From NCBI RefSeq assembly GCF_029581395.1, contig NZ_CP121113.1, positions 2,228,001 through 2,292,000 on the forward strand: 64,000 nt of DNA, in the 5' to 3' direction. Shown piece after piece: positions 1-7,679 of the stretch. A program made the position numbers and the translations under genes. This DNA comes from Roseinatronobacter sp. S2. Its GTDB lineage: Bacteria > Pseudomonadota > Alphaproteobacteria > Rhodobacterales > Rhodobacteraceae. Below the pieces are notes generated by a model that searched no databases, had not been told where the DNA came from, and was given only the letters and a program-made list of their open reading frames with translations. Within the stretch, counting starts at the first letter, position 1; the number at the start of each line of letters is the position of its first letter.

Positions 1-52
1 AGACACTCGGGGCATAACGTCTAAGACTTCAATGAGACACAAGGGGACACTC

Positions 53-718
53 ATGGCAATCATCGGATACCTTCGCACCTCCACCCTCGACCAAACCGCA
101 GGGCTTGAGGCCCAGCGCCGCGACCTTGAGGCCGCTGGATGTGAGCGCCTATTCTGTGAACAGGTTTCATCCGTAGACCTAGACGCCCGAGAGCGCCTTG
201 CAGAGGCCCTTGAGTTCCTGAGGGAAGGCGACGTCCTAGTGGTGACGAAGCTGGACCGCTTGGCCCGCTCTGTGCGTCACCTACTGGACCTGCTGGACAC
301 CCTGACCGCCAAGGGGGCATCGCTGCGCATCCTAGACATGGGAATTGACACCAGCACCGCCACAGGCAAGCTGCTTCTGACAGTCCTAGGGGGCATCGCA
401 GAGTTTGAACGCCAGATCATGCTGGAACGCCAGCGCGAAGGGATCGCCAAGGCCAAGGCGCAGGGGAAATACAAGGGCAGGAAGCCCACTGCCAAGGCCA
501 AGGCCCCAGAGGTTCACAAGCTACACCAAGAGGGCCTCGGGGCCACTGAGATAGCCCAGCGCCTCGGGATAGGCCGCGCCAGTGTCTACAGGGTTCTTGC
601 CCAAACAAACAGCGCCAGCGCCCCGACAAGCATCGCTCCGAAAAACAATGCCCGCTTAGCTCTTGGCCATTTGAAAAATTCCGACGGTTCAACAAACGTC
701 GAGGGGATAGAGAGGTAG
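53..718 (+). CDS. Serine recombinase (resolvase/invertase family)
   Basis: Small serine recombinase of 221 residues that would cut and rejoin DNA through a phosphoserine link. The N-terminal catalytic domain shows the YLRTS motif with Ser10 as likely nucleophile and Arg8, then KLDRLARS at 66-73 and a long E-helix (GIAEFERQIMLERQREGI). A helix-turn-helix follows at about 161-183 (GATEIAQRLGIGRASVYRVL), as in Hin/Pin-type enzymes. The ATG at 53 is chosen over one at 32 because an AAGGGGA ribosome site precedes it and the family motif starts at once. The last ~36 residues are unlike the family and lie antisense to the 3' end of the IS-split gene (586-2443), so the tail may be accidental read-through. 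It lies in the integrated element. Confidence 0.88.
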   Translation: MAIIGYLRTSTLDQTAGLEAQRRDLEAAGCERLFCEQVSSVDLDARERLAEALEFLREGDVLVVTKLDRLARSVRHLLDLLDTLTAKGASLRILDMGIDTSTATGKLLLTVLGGIAEFERQIMLERQREGIAKAKAQGKYKGRKPTAKAKAPEVHKLHQEGLGATEIAQRLGIGRASVYRVLAQTNSASAPTSIAPKNNARLALGHLKNSDGSTNVEGIER

Positions 719-851
719 GGGTCTACATCCGGCGTGCACGTGACATCTGTTCTGTTTGGGAACACGTGTGGGAAGGCCATGACAAGGTGAAAGCCCGCAC
801 GATTCGTTTCAGGGTATTTAAGCTTTTTGTAGAACACAAAACGGCCATTAA

Positions 852-2219
852 CAGGGCGCTGAAATAGTCCCTGAGCCGGAAGGCTGTCCCTTCATCAGGG
901 CTGGGTCGGGGGATTGCGATGTCTGTCGGCGCGTTCGACATACGCGCCAGGTGCGGTTCTTCCGCGTCACACAGCCAGCAACCGGGGCAGTCTTGCGAGG
1001 TTGTTGGCGGCCATTGTCAGGATGAACCGCGACCGGACGCGATCGACGCCGCGATACATGGTCTGTGCCATGCCGCCGACGGTTTTCGCCCAGCCGAACG
1101 CCTCTTCAATTTTCTTTCGGTGCTTCTGGGACAGGGCGTAACCGGCATGTCGGGTGGTTCGGCCATCGATTGCTGAATATCTCGTTTTCTGGGCGATATG
1201 GGGCGTGACGCAGGCTTTGCGCAGGTCGGCAACGAACCCACCCGCGTCATACCCCTTGTCGGCCCCCAGCGTCATCTGCCGGGTCGATCCAGGGGAATGG
1301 CGATGAACCATGTCCAGGGCGGCCGTACGTTCGGCATGGCCGTCAGCCTGGGTCAGGTCGCCTTGCACGATCAGCCCACTCCGGTTCTCCATCAGCGCAT
1401 GCCCGATGAAGCAAAGCATCGCCCCGGTGCCCCGGGGACTTCTTGTAAAGGCGCGCGTCCGGGTCGGTGGTCGAGGCGTGGGTGGCATTGGACCGTTTCT
1501 CGCCCTTGAAATCGACTTCGGCATTGCGGTGGGGTTTGGTGGTGCGGGGCATCGGGTCGGTCTCGGTTGGGGTCTCGGAAGGCGCGGGCTCAAGCGTGGC
1601 ATCTGGGGCGAGTGGATCGCATGGCCCGTCATCGTCAGGCGGGGTGGTCTCTGCCTTCGGCTGGAAGCTCTTCATCGACGCCCAAGCCTTCACCAGCGTG
1701 CCATCGACCGAGAAGTGGTCGTCCGACAGAAGCGGCGCGACCTCGCGATGGGCCAGAATCGCCGCCATCACCTTGCGCGACATCTGCGTGCTCAGCAGCC
1801 GGTCGCGGTTCTTCGTGAAGACGGTCGGGACCCAGACGGGATCATCGATACCCAGCCCGACAAACCAGCGGAACATCAGGTTGTAATTCATCTGCTCCAT
1901 CAACTGACGCTCGGATCGGACCGAGAACAGGAGTTGCAGCAGGCTGGCCCGGATCAGCCGTTCCGGCGGGATCGAAGGGCGGCCGAAATCGGTGTAAAGC
2001 GCCTCGAACTCGGCATCGAGACTGGCGAGCGCGTCATTCACCACCTGACGGATCTTGCGCAAAGGGTGCCGCACCGGAATGCGCTCCTCCAGATCAACAT
2101 AGCTGAACAGCGACCCGCTCGTCCCGTCCGTCCCGCGCATCGTCACCCCCGCCGTTACAGTGCAAAGAGTGAATCATGTTCTCAAACCGCTGTCGAGACA
2201 GGACTATTTCAGCGGCCTG
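852..2219 (-). mobile_element. IS5/IS1182-type insertion sequence with TTAA duplication
   Basis: Near-perfect terminal inverted repeats bound the element: GCTGAAATAGTCC at 858-870 and its complement at 2201-2213. The match extends outward through CAGG/CCTG with one mismatch. TTAA lies on both sides (848-851 and 2220-2223) and is read as a 4-bp target duplication; the host reading frame is restored when one copy is removed, which supports these limits. The element is about 1368 bp with one transposase gene on the minus strand. TTAA is itself a palindrome, so the exact edge could shift by a base or two. Confidence 0.85.
967..2146 (-). pseudogene. IS5-family DDE transposase, frameshifted
   Basis: The 5' part (2146 down to ~1434) has the family N-terminus (SLFSYVDLEERIPVRHPLRKI) and the first catalytic Asp in HFSVDGTLVKAW. 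The 3' part (to 967) lies in the next frame and carries GADKGYDAGG (second Asp) and the Glu in KIEEAFGWAKTVGG. The frames separate at KKSPG|TGAMLCF, where the DNA has CCCCGGGG (1430-1437); one fewer G on the coding strand would restore a continuous protein. The needed shift is +1, not the -1 programmed slip known in some IS families, so I call it a mutation. Confidence 0.8.
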
Positions 2220-2631
2220 TTAAACTTCAGCCCAAACTCGCCGGTCTCGGGGTCGCATGAGTGCTCATATAGCGTGCTAATGCGGGATTCATTTTCCCCT
2301 TTGTAGCTTGATACCTCTAAAAGCGCCTCACTAGGTGCAGAACGATCTTGTTTTGCAATACCTGTTGCCAATCCTATCGCCCAGCCGAAAAACGCTAAGA
2401 CTAGCGGTCCTACGCCAAAAACTATCATCAACCATTCGAACATGTTTGGCCACCTAACAGTATGCTATTCATCACTTTACACACAACTTGCCAGACTCTC
2501 GCAGCGCTGTCATCATCACACTTGACCAGCGCCAAGCTTTCCCCCATCCTGTGGGAGGCTAGTAGCCTATCCGCTAGCGTATCGTTTCCCCCGCAAACCG
2601 TGACACCTATCACATGAAGGGAAACACAATC

Positions 2632-2814
2632 ATGACCATTAACTTCACACTGCGCCTGCCCCGCTTCCGTGGCCGCTTCCCCAGCTTCTCAGTAGTCCAC
2701 GCGCCCCGCGCCCCACTTGAGCCGCCGCTATACTGCCAGCGCGTCCAAGGGGGCCTTGAGGTCCGCATAGGATCAAAGCTGATATACGCGGAGAGCCACG
2801 CAACGCACTGCTGA
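2632..2814 (+). CDS. Small hypothetical protein of the integrated element
   Basis: Sixty residues beginning MTINFTLRLPRFRGRF, basic and proline-rich at the start, then GGLEVRIGSKLIYAESHATHC. An AAGGGAA ribosome site lies 9 bases before ATG 2632, resembling those of the recombinase and HNH genes of this element; an in-frame ATG at 2614 has none. No family recognised and no neighbour supports a function. It may be a chance frame in a gene-poor stretch. Confidence 0.3.
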   Translation: MTINFTLRLPRFRGRFPSFSVVHAPRAPLEPPLYCQRVQGGLEVRIGSKLIYAESHATHC

Positions 2815-3289
2815 GGGGGCTTTCCGATACAGGCGGCGACTCCCCCCCCCTGCCTGAGGCCCTCAAGATTCTCAGTGGAGACTTGCGGGCCTCTCACGGC
2901 TTCCTACGCCCCGCTGGCCGCCTCAAACCAGACTCCTCCAAACGCTGCGCCAGTCACATTTCACAGGAAAGATGTGATCCAAACCGTCTTTTCGCAGGGC
3001 AGTCATTATTGTTTATTTTCAATATTTTAGGTGGCGACTGACAAAAGGGCATAGAAGTGAACAAAGGACCCCCGCGTTTACCATAAGTATAGCACCTTCA
3101 TTCGGTCAGTTATTTCTCTGGGGATTCCTGAGTTCACCTAGGGTGTGACGTTAAGAAGGGGCATCCCCGCCCCCACCAAAGACCCACCACCTCAAGACAA
3201 CCCCAAGGATATAGGCCTCAGAGCCTTGTCCACACACATGGCCCACCAAAGTGGTCATGATGAAAACCAAATAAGAAGGGACACTCCGC
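2815..3289. other. Gene-poor stretch of the element
   Basis: About 475 bases with no convincing gene. An AT-rich patch near 3005-3035 contrasts with the surroundings and could hold a promoter for the HNH gene, but no clear -35/-10 pair is seen. The 3' end has a ribosome site (AAGAAGGG) for that gene. The string GGGACACTC before the HNH start (3278-3286) also precedes the recombinase start (44-52). Confidence 0.4.
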
Positions 3290-3805
3290 ATGACGGACAA
3301 ATCCCCCCTGACCGCAGAACGCTTGCGGCACCTCCTACATTATGACCGCCGCTCGGGTCTATTCACATGGAAAACCACCCGCGCCGGAAACGCGAAGAAA
3401 GGCAGCATCGCCGGGTCCTTGGGGTCCGACGGCTACGTCCGCATAAAGGTGGAAGGGACGCTATACACAGCGCATCGTTTGGCCTATCTATACGTCAAAG
3501 ACCACTGGCCCCCTGCAATGGTGGACCATGAGAATGGCGTCCGCAGTGACAACCGATGGGATAACCTACGCGCCGCGACCCACCAACAAAATCAATTCAA
3601 CAGAGCACCCAACAAGCGCAGCACTTCTGGGCGCAAGGGCGTTTCACTTTGCAGGCGCTCGGGGTTGTGGCAAGCCCAAATCTCTGTGAATGGTCGGAAC
3701 CGCCACCTTGGGCGCTTTAAGTGCCCTGAGAAAGCTGAGAGAGTCTATCAGGACGCCGCCAAGGCTTTGCACGGGTCTTTCTACCACCAGCCCAGCGTCG
3801 CCTAG
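3290..3805 (+). CDS. HNH endonuclease with AP2-like DNA-binding domain
   Basis: A 171-residue protein of the phage/homing HNH type. The HNH_3-like core shows AHRLAYLYV (His62), MVDHENG (His80) and DNRWDNLRAAT (Asn87/Asn92), the expected metal-binding and catalytic positions. An AP2-like DNA-binding domain follows at about 114-163 (GRKGVSLCRRSGLWQAQI...LGRF...AERVYQDAAKALHGSF). Such proteins nick or cut DNA and are common free-standing passengers of phages and integrated elements. The start has an AAGAAGGG ribosome site. Its target is unknown. Confidence 0.88.
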   Translation: MTDKSPLTAERLRHLLHYDRRSGLFTWKTTRAGNAKKGSIAGSLGSDGYVRIKVEGTLYTAHRLAYLYVKDHWPPAMVDHENGVRSDNRWDNLRAATHQQNQFNRAPNKRSTSGRKGVSLCRRSGLWQAQISVNGRNRHLGRFKCPEKAERVYQDAAKALHGSFYHQPSVA

Positions 3806-3842
3806 CATCCATTCAAGAAAGCCATCGGGGTCTGAACAACCC

Positions 3843-5246
3843 TCAAGGCTTTGGCAGCCTGACCGCCTCGACACAGGCCCGCCGCTGATCATCCAAGGCC
3901 GCGCCCTTGTAGGTCCCGAACGTCATTCCCTGCACCTTGTGCCCCACCACTTCCGAAATCGTGTAGGCGGTGAAGCCCCGCGCCCCGAGTTCCCCCAAGG
4001 CCCTTTCAGCCTCTGTGATGAACCAGCGCCGGAAGGAATGGAAGTTGACCCGCGACCGCCTGACCCCTTGCACATTGTCTTTGACCCCCAGTTTCTCTCT
4101 GTATCGCTTGAACGCCTTCACCACTACGTTGTTCCGCTGCTGACTGGGGCTTGCATCCGGCCCCAAAGGGGGAACCTCAGGGAAAAGCCAATCTTCCCCC
4201 GCCTTCCCTTCGCACCGCCGCGCCACCATGGCGGCAAGTTCTGAATGTATCGGCACCCGCCGCGCCGCAGGCTCTGACTTCTGAGGCGGGATTAGAAACA
4301 CCCCGTCCTGACAATCCCTGACCCTGAGTTCCACCAGCGCCCCCAGCCGCGCCCCTGTGAGAGCCGCAAGGCGCATCAGGTCCGACAGGTAAGCTTGAGA
4401 TGGCTGGCCGTAGATCAGCTTGCGCATTTCCTCCGTGGTGAAGGGTCTTTCCTTGGTTTCTTCTTTCTGTCTCGGGGCCTCAAGCTGCTGATTGTCCCAA
4501 GGGTTGCTATCGGCATAGCCCCGCTTGATCATCCAGCGCCAGTATTGGCGTAGGCAGGACAGGTAGCCGTTCATGGTCTTTGCGGTCCACCCTTGCGCCT
4601 CTAGGGTTTCACCTATGAACGCCCCAGCCGCTTTACGGTCCAAGCCCTCAATAGCCGCCCCGCCCTGCCTGTCTCGCTGCCATGCCTCAAGCAAGGCCAT
4701 GATCCGATCATACTTGCCCCATGTCTTTCCCTGCCAGTTGTCCGCCTTCTGTTTCCTGAAGGCCGCCTCAGGGACCCTAAGCGGCGTTCTCTTGCCCCGT
4801 GCCACCTCTGTAAACCGCTGCGCCTTGCGCATCCTGACAGGATCAAATTCCGGCCCGCCGTGACTATTCACGCGGACGGGCGGACCCGCCAGCGCCTCAG
4901 CCTCAGCCGCAATTTGAGCGTCTACAATGTCCCTCGCAGAATAGCCTTGCCCGTCTGGGGCTTCCGTCTCATCTGAGGCCGCTGCAACCTGCCCGCGATA
5001 GTCCAGCGCCAGCGCATCAAGCGCAGGGTCCCCAGCCTTCCCTTGCGCCACCGCAATCTGACCCTTGAACCGCGCCACGACAGGCCACTTAAGCCTGTTG
5101 GCTTCCTCTAGGCTATCAGTGCCCAGCGATTGCTTGAGCCGCGCCGTTCCTATCACATCGCGGGCATCCGCTGGCACCTTCACAGACACCCGCCACTTGC
5201 CGCCCCCCATTTGCTCAAGGTATTGTCTATCTAGCTTCGCACCCAT
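3843..5246 (-). CDS. int: Phage-type tyrosine recombinase/integrase
   Basis: A 467-residue integrase. The N-terminal part (KWRVSVKVPADARDVIGTARLKQSLGT) resembles the arm-binding domain of phage integrases, a SAM-like core-binding domain follows at about 170-260, and the catalytic domain occupies 265-450. Active-site residues are visible: Arg300 (LTGARLGAL), His403 and Arg406 (HSFRRWF), His436 (VVGHKVQG) and nucleophile Tyr446 (FGTYKG). It would insert or excise the element at its att sites. The start is ATG 5246; GGGGG tracts just upstream provide the ribosome site and form an unusual 12-bp periodic array. The gene sits beside the candidate attR, as expected. Confidence 0.95.
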   Translation of the reverse strand: MGAKLDRQYLEQMGGGKWRVSVKVPADARDVIGTARLKQSLGTDSLEEANRLKWPVVARFKGQIAVAQGKAGDPALDALALDYRGQVAAASDETEAPDGQGYSARDIVDAQIAAEAEALAGPPVRVNSHGGPEFDPVRMRKAQRFTEVARGKRTPLRVPEAAFRKQKADNWQGKTWGKYDRIMALLEAWQRDRQGGAAIEGLDRKAAGAFIGETLEAQGWTAKTMNGYLSCLRQYWRWMIKRGYADSNPWDNQQLEAPRQKEETKERPFTTEEMRKLIYGQPSQAYLSDLMRLAALTGARLGALVELRVRDCQDGVFLIPPQKSEPAARRVPIHSELAAMVARRCEGKAGEDWLFPEVPPLGPDASPSQQRNNVVVKAFKRYREKLGVKDNVQGVRRSRVNFHSFRRWFITEAERALGELGARGFTAYTISEVVGHKVQGMTFGTYKGAALDDQRRACVEAVRLPKP

Positions 5247-5280
5247 CGGGTCCCCCTACGGGACCCCCTATAGGACCCCC
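5242..5280 (-). promoter_or_regulatory. Three 12-bp G-rich repeats at the integrase start
   Basis: On the integrase sense strand, GGGGG tracts at 5280-5276, 5268-5264 and 5256-5252 and a GGG at 5244-5242 are each separated by exactly 7 bases. This fits the canonical G-quadruplex pattern. The last GGG runs through the start codon and the third GGGGG acts as ribosome site. The units read GGGGGtcctata, GGGGGtcccgta, GGGGGacccgat. They could be protein-binding iterons, a quadruplex restraining translation, or both; no function is shown. Confidence 0.55.
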
Positions 5281-5343
5281 TACGCCCAAACCTAACACAC
5301 TGATTTACAACAATTCAAGGACTTATACTCCTTTCGGCGTAGT

Positions 5344-5361
5344 GTCCATCTCTCTCCGCCA
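5344..5361 (+). other. Candidate attR: 3' end of a tRNA-Ser-like gene
   Basis: The 18-nt stretch ending CTCTCTCCGCCA reads as the 3' part of a tRNA: the last two T-loop bases, a T-stem strand CCATC, an acceptor strand TCTCTCC, discriminator G and encoded CCA. No T-loop consensus or rest of a tRNA precedes it, so it is a remnant. Phage-type integrases commonly use tRNA 3' ends, leaving such a copy at one boundary. The intact tRNA gene should lie to the left of the window. The serine assignment rests only on the acceptor strand. Confidence 0.5.
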
Positions 5362-5668
5362 TTTTGAAATCTTAGACATAATCGTTTATTTGCGGTGCGT
5401 TAACGACCGCATCTTGTCATTTCGACGTCTACAGGACCCTTCGGCAGGTATTCTCCTTGTGAACTTGCGATCCTGCCCTGATAGGTGCTGAAATTCCTGA
5501 CGGTTCATATACGCCAACGCGCCCCGGGGCCACGCGGTTGGGGCCAGCGGCATCAAACTGTCATCTGCACGGATGCGGGCGCTCTTTTCTTGCCAAGAAC
5601 CGAATTTTGCGGCACATCACCAACACTGGCCGCCAAACTGGCCGCAATACCAAGGTGAAGGTCTGATC
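5362..5668. other. Intergenic stretch next to the element boundary
   Basis: No gene, tRNA or clear palindrome seen. It holds chromosomal DNA beyond the candidate attR and the leader of the SH3-type lipoprotein gene, whose ribosome site (AAGGTGAAGG) is at 5652-5661. Confidence 0.35.
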
Positions 5669-5953
5669 ATGCGTCATATAGCACTGCCTGCGTTGTTCGC
5701 GATCCTGTTTGTTGCCGGTTGCGCCAGCGGCGTAGGCGAGCGCGCGGTCGTCGAGGGTGCGGGGGCGGAGTTGTTGAAACTGCGGGCGGGTCCGGGGTTG
5801 GGCTATAACATCATTCTTGGCTTGCCCGATGGCACGGTCGTTTCGCGGCGCAACTGCGTGACCGAAGTGGGGCAACGCTGGTGCCGTGTTGCGCTATTTT
5901 CTGCACCGAGCGTAAGCGGATACGTGTCAGCAGACTACCTCTCCAGACCCTGA
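5669..5953 (+). CDS. Small SH3-domain lipoprotein
   Basis: Ninety-four residues. The N-terminus is a lipoprotein signal (MRHIALPALFAILFVAGC) with lipobox VAGC, so Cys18 would be lipidated. The mature part is a single bacterial SH3-like domain (LKLRAGPGLGYNIILGLPDGTVV...WCRVAL...GYVSADYLSRP), which usually binds peptidoglycan or other envelope partners. ATG 5669 is chosen for its ribosome site and signal peptide; a longer frame from 5573 adds non-signal sequence. It stands alone between the integrated element and the hydrolase operon. Confidence 0.8.
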   Translation: MRHIALPALFAILFVAGCASGVGERAVVEGAGAELLKLRAGPGLGYNIILGLPDGTVVSRRNCVTEVGQRWCRVALFSAPSVSGYVSADYLSRP

Positions 5954-6276
5954 GCCTGCCCTGCCCTTGGCCATTCTAGCGAAACCGATCACAGGTGCCG
6001 GTTCTGGTGTTCAGGGTGCGCGCTGGCTGGCCGTCAAAGGCAGCCCCCCACGGGCCGCCGCTATATGCACGGCCAAGCGCTGCCTGATCATTCAACCCTG
6101 AATATTGACGGTTTGTCCCTGACATCAGCGGCGATGGGGTTCCGGTTGTCCGGCATGCTGCCGCTACATCCGGACAGATTGCGCAACACTATCAAGGTCT
6201 TTGATTAAATATCCTAGCGACTTTATGCAAAATCAACTACTGAACAAGCCAAACTGGTAATGAGAGCGCCATATCT
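5954..6276. other. Intergenic stretch before the XRE-cupin gene
   Basis: About 320 bases without a supported gene. The last ~80 bases become AT-richer (6200-6250) and probably hold the promoter of the regulator. No strong dyad operator was recognised. Confidence 0.35.
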
Positions 6277-6876
6277 ATGACGAAACCGCAGAAAGATGAA
6301 AAACAGGCAAGCACAATCGTCCACCACGGCAAACGCTTGCGCCATGCGCGGCTGCTGAAGGGCTACACCCTCAAACAGCTTGCGGATATTGTAAAATGTT
6401 CCGAAAGCATGCTGTCCAAACTGGAAAACAGCCGGCTTTCGCCATCCCTTGCCATGTTGGGCAGAATATCTGCGGCGGTGGATGTGCCGGTGCCTGATCT
6501 GCTAATTCAGGACGGGGATTACAGCCCGGTTGATGGTGTGACCCTGTTTCCAAGCAGTCGGTTTGAAATCCAGCCGGGGGATGACATGCTTGATGTCGCG
6601 TTCAACCGTATCCTGCCGCTGGACCGGTCGGGGTTGTTGCAGGTGAACATGCTGCATATCCAGCCCGGCGCCGAGCAGTCGCGCACGCTGGCCCATGAGG
6701 GAGAGGAATTTATCTTCGTTCTGGAAGGGGCGCTGGATGTCATCATCGAAGACCGTCAGTATAGCGTCGCCGCGTCCAGCGGAATATTCTTCACCTCTAC
6801 GATGAACCACCGCTATGCCAATAACGGTGACACGGTCGCACGGGCCTTTTGGGTGAACACGCCGCCTACGATGTGA
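6277..6876 (+). CDS. XRE-family regulator with C-terminal cupin domain
   Basis: A 199-residue regulator. The helix-turn-helix lies at about 17-70 (GKRLRHARLLKGYTLKQLADIVKCSESMLSKLENSRLSPSLAMLGRISAAVDV). A small-molecule-sensing cupin covers about 110-195 (MLHIQPGAEQSRTLAHEGEEFIFVLEGALDVII...FTSTMNHRYANNG). Such XRE-cupin proteins usually control neighbouring catabolic or transport genes and sense a pathway compound. It converges on the hydrolase/ABC operon, ending 22 bp from its last gene, and is the only regulator nearby, so control of that operon is a reasonable inference. Confidence 0.9.
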   Translation: MTKPQKDEKQASTIVHHGKRLRHARLLKGYTLKQLADIVKCSESMLSKLENSRLSPSLAMLGRISAAVDVPVPDLLIQDGDYSPVDGVTLFPSSRFEIQPGDDMLDVAFNRILPLDRSGLLQVNMLHIQPGAEQSRTLAHEGEEFIFVLEGALDVIIEDRQYSVAASSGIFFTSTMNHRYANNGDTVARAFWVNTPPTM

Positions 6877-6898
6877 CGGGGTGCGGCGTGTTTGCGCG

Positions 6899-7612
6899 TT
6901 ATTCCGTTGCGGCGGCTTGCGCGGTGATCCCGGACAGGTGGTCGACCACTTCATCCACGGCCATGACATCGGCGTATTTGTGATGCAGATCAAACAGGTT
7001 GATCTTATGGATCAACTCATGCCTGTCAAAGGTGCATTCCTCGACAAGGCTGACCTTGAACCCGTTTGAATAGGCATCGACACAGCTTGCCCTGACACAG
7101 CCTGATGTGCTTTCGCCGCAAACGATCACGCTTTGCACCCCCAGCTTGGTAAGATGCGAAATCAGCGGCGTCCCTGCGAAAATACTGGCGCGTTGTTTAC
7201 GGATAATGACATCGCCATCCTGCGGGGCGAAATCGTGCCATATCTGAAAATCCGACGCGCGGCGCGGGGACATTTTGCGCCGCGTTGCACTGACATCTTT
7301 CGGCGCGGCCATCGGGGCTGTGTCACCGGTGCAATAAATAACGGGAATACCTGCCGCGCGGGCAGCGGCGATAAGCTGGCGGGTCGGCGCAATGGCTTGA
7401 TGCGCGTAGATACCGCAACTGCTGGGATAGGTATCCTGCAAGTCCAGCGGTGAAACCGGCCCACCCTGATAGGCAAGGTTGTAAAGGTCGATCAGCAAAA
7501 GTGCCGGGTTCGGCCCGACAGAGGTTGCGCGCGTGTAGGGCGCGTAAATTTCAAGCAGGTCATCGGGAACGACATCCTTCCATACATGGTCTTCAAAACG
7601 ATCGGGTGTCAT
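6899..7612 (-). CDS. Isochorismatase-fold cysteine hydrolase (paralogue 1)
   Basis: A 237-residue member of the isochorismatase/N-carbamoylsarcosine amidohydrolase family. The Asp-Lys-Cys triad is visible: Asp42 (ALLLIDLYN), Lys139 (VIIRKQRASIFAGTPL) and Cys172 (CGESTSGCVRAS). A cis-peptide and oxyanion region precedes the Cys, as in the amidase branch (carbamoylsarcosine, maleamate). ATG 7612 has an AGGAGA ribosome site; longer frames overlap the upstream gene. It is the last gene of the nine-gene operon. Hydrolysis of a C-N bond in an amide or carbamoyl substrate is inferred; the substrate is not known. Confidence 0.85.
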   Translation of the reverse strand: MTPDRFEDHVWKDVVPDDLLEIYAPYTRATSVGPNPALLLIDLYNLAYQGGPVSPLDLQDTYPSSCGIYAHQAIAPTRQLIAAARAAGIPVIYCTGDTAPMAAPKDVSATRRKMSPRRASDFQIWHDFAPQDGDVIIRKQRASIFAGTPLISHLTKLGVQSVIVCGESTSGCVRASCVDAYSNGFKVSLVEECTFDRHELIHKINLFDLHHKYADVMAVDEVVDHLSGITAQAAATE

Positions 7613-7679
7613 GGGGTTCTCCTGTCGGGTGCGGGACGTGGATGCGCCACCGAACTGCATTTCGATGGCGCGGTTTTCG

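Larger units (their letters stand above)
586..2443 (-). pseudogene. Two-TM protein gene split by an insertion sequence
   Basis: The first half reads from ATG 2443 down to the IS edge (MFEWLMIVFGVG..., one N-terminal membrane segment, then GEFGLKF). The second half continues from 847 to a stop at 586 (GRFVFYKKLKYPE... ending in a second hydrophobic segment, ALFFGAMLVGALALF). Deleting the IS and one TTAA copy joins the halves in frame through an AAT codon, giving 161 residues with a soluble ~100-residue middle between two membrane segments. As it stands, the 5' fragment runs into the IS end and stops after 79 codons. I do not recognise the family. The 3' end overlaps the recombinase gene tail-to-tail by 133 bp. 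Confidence 0.7.

Noticed and set aside
1430..1437. Programmed -1 frameshift in the transposase
   Set aside because: The frame relation is +1, so a -1 slip cannot join the halves.
2428..2613. 61-codon minus-strand frame upstream of the IS-split gene
   Set aside because: GTG start with no ribosome site, no family likeness; only the 16-bp overlap with the next gene favoured it.
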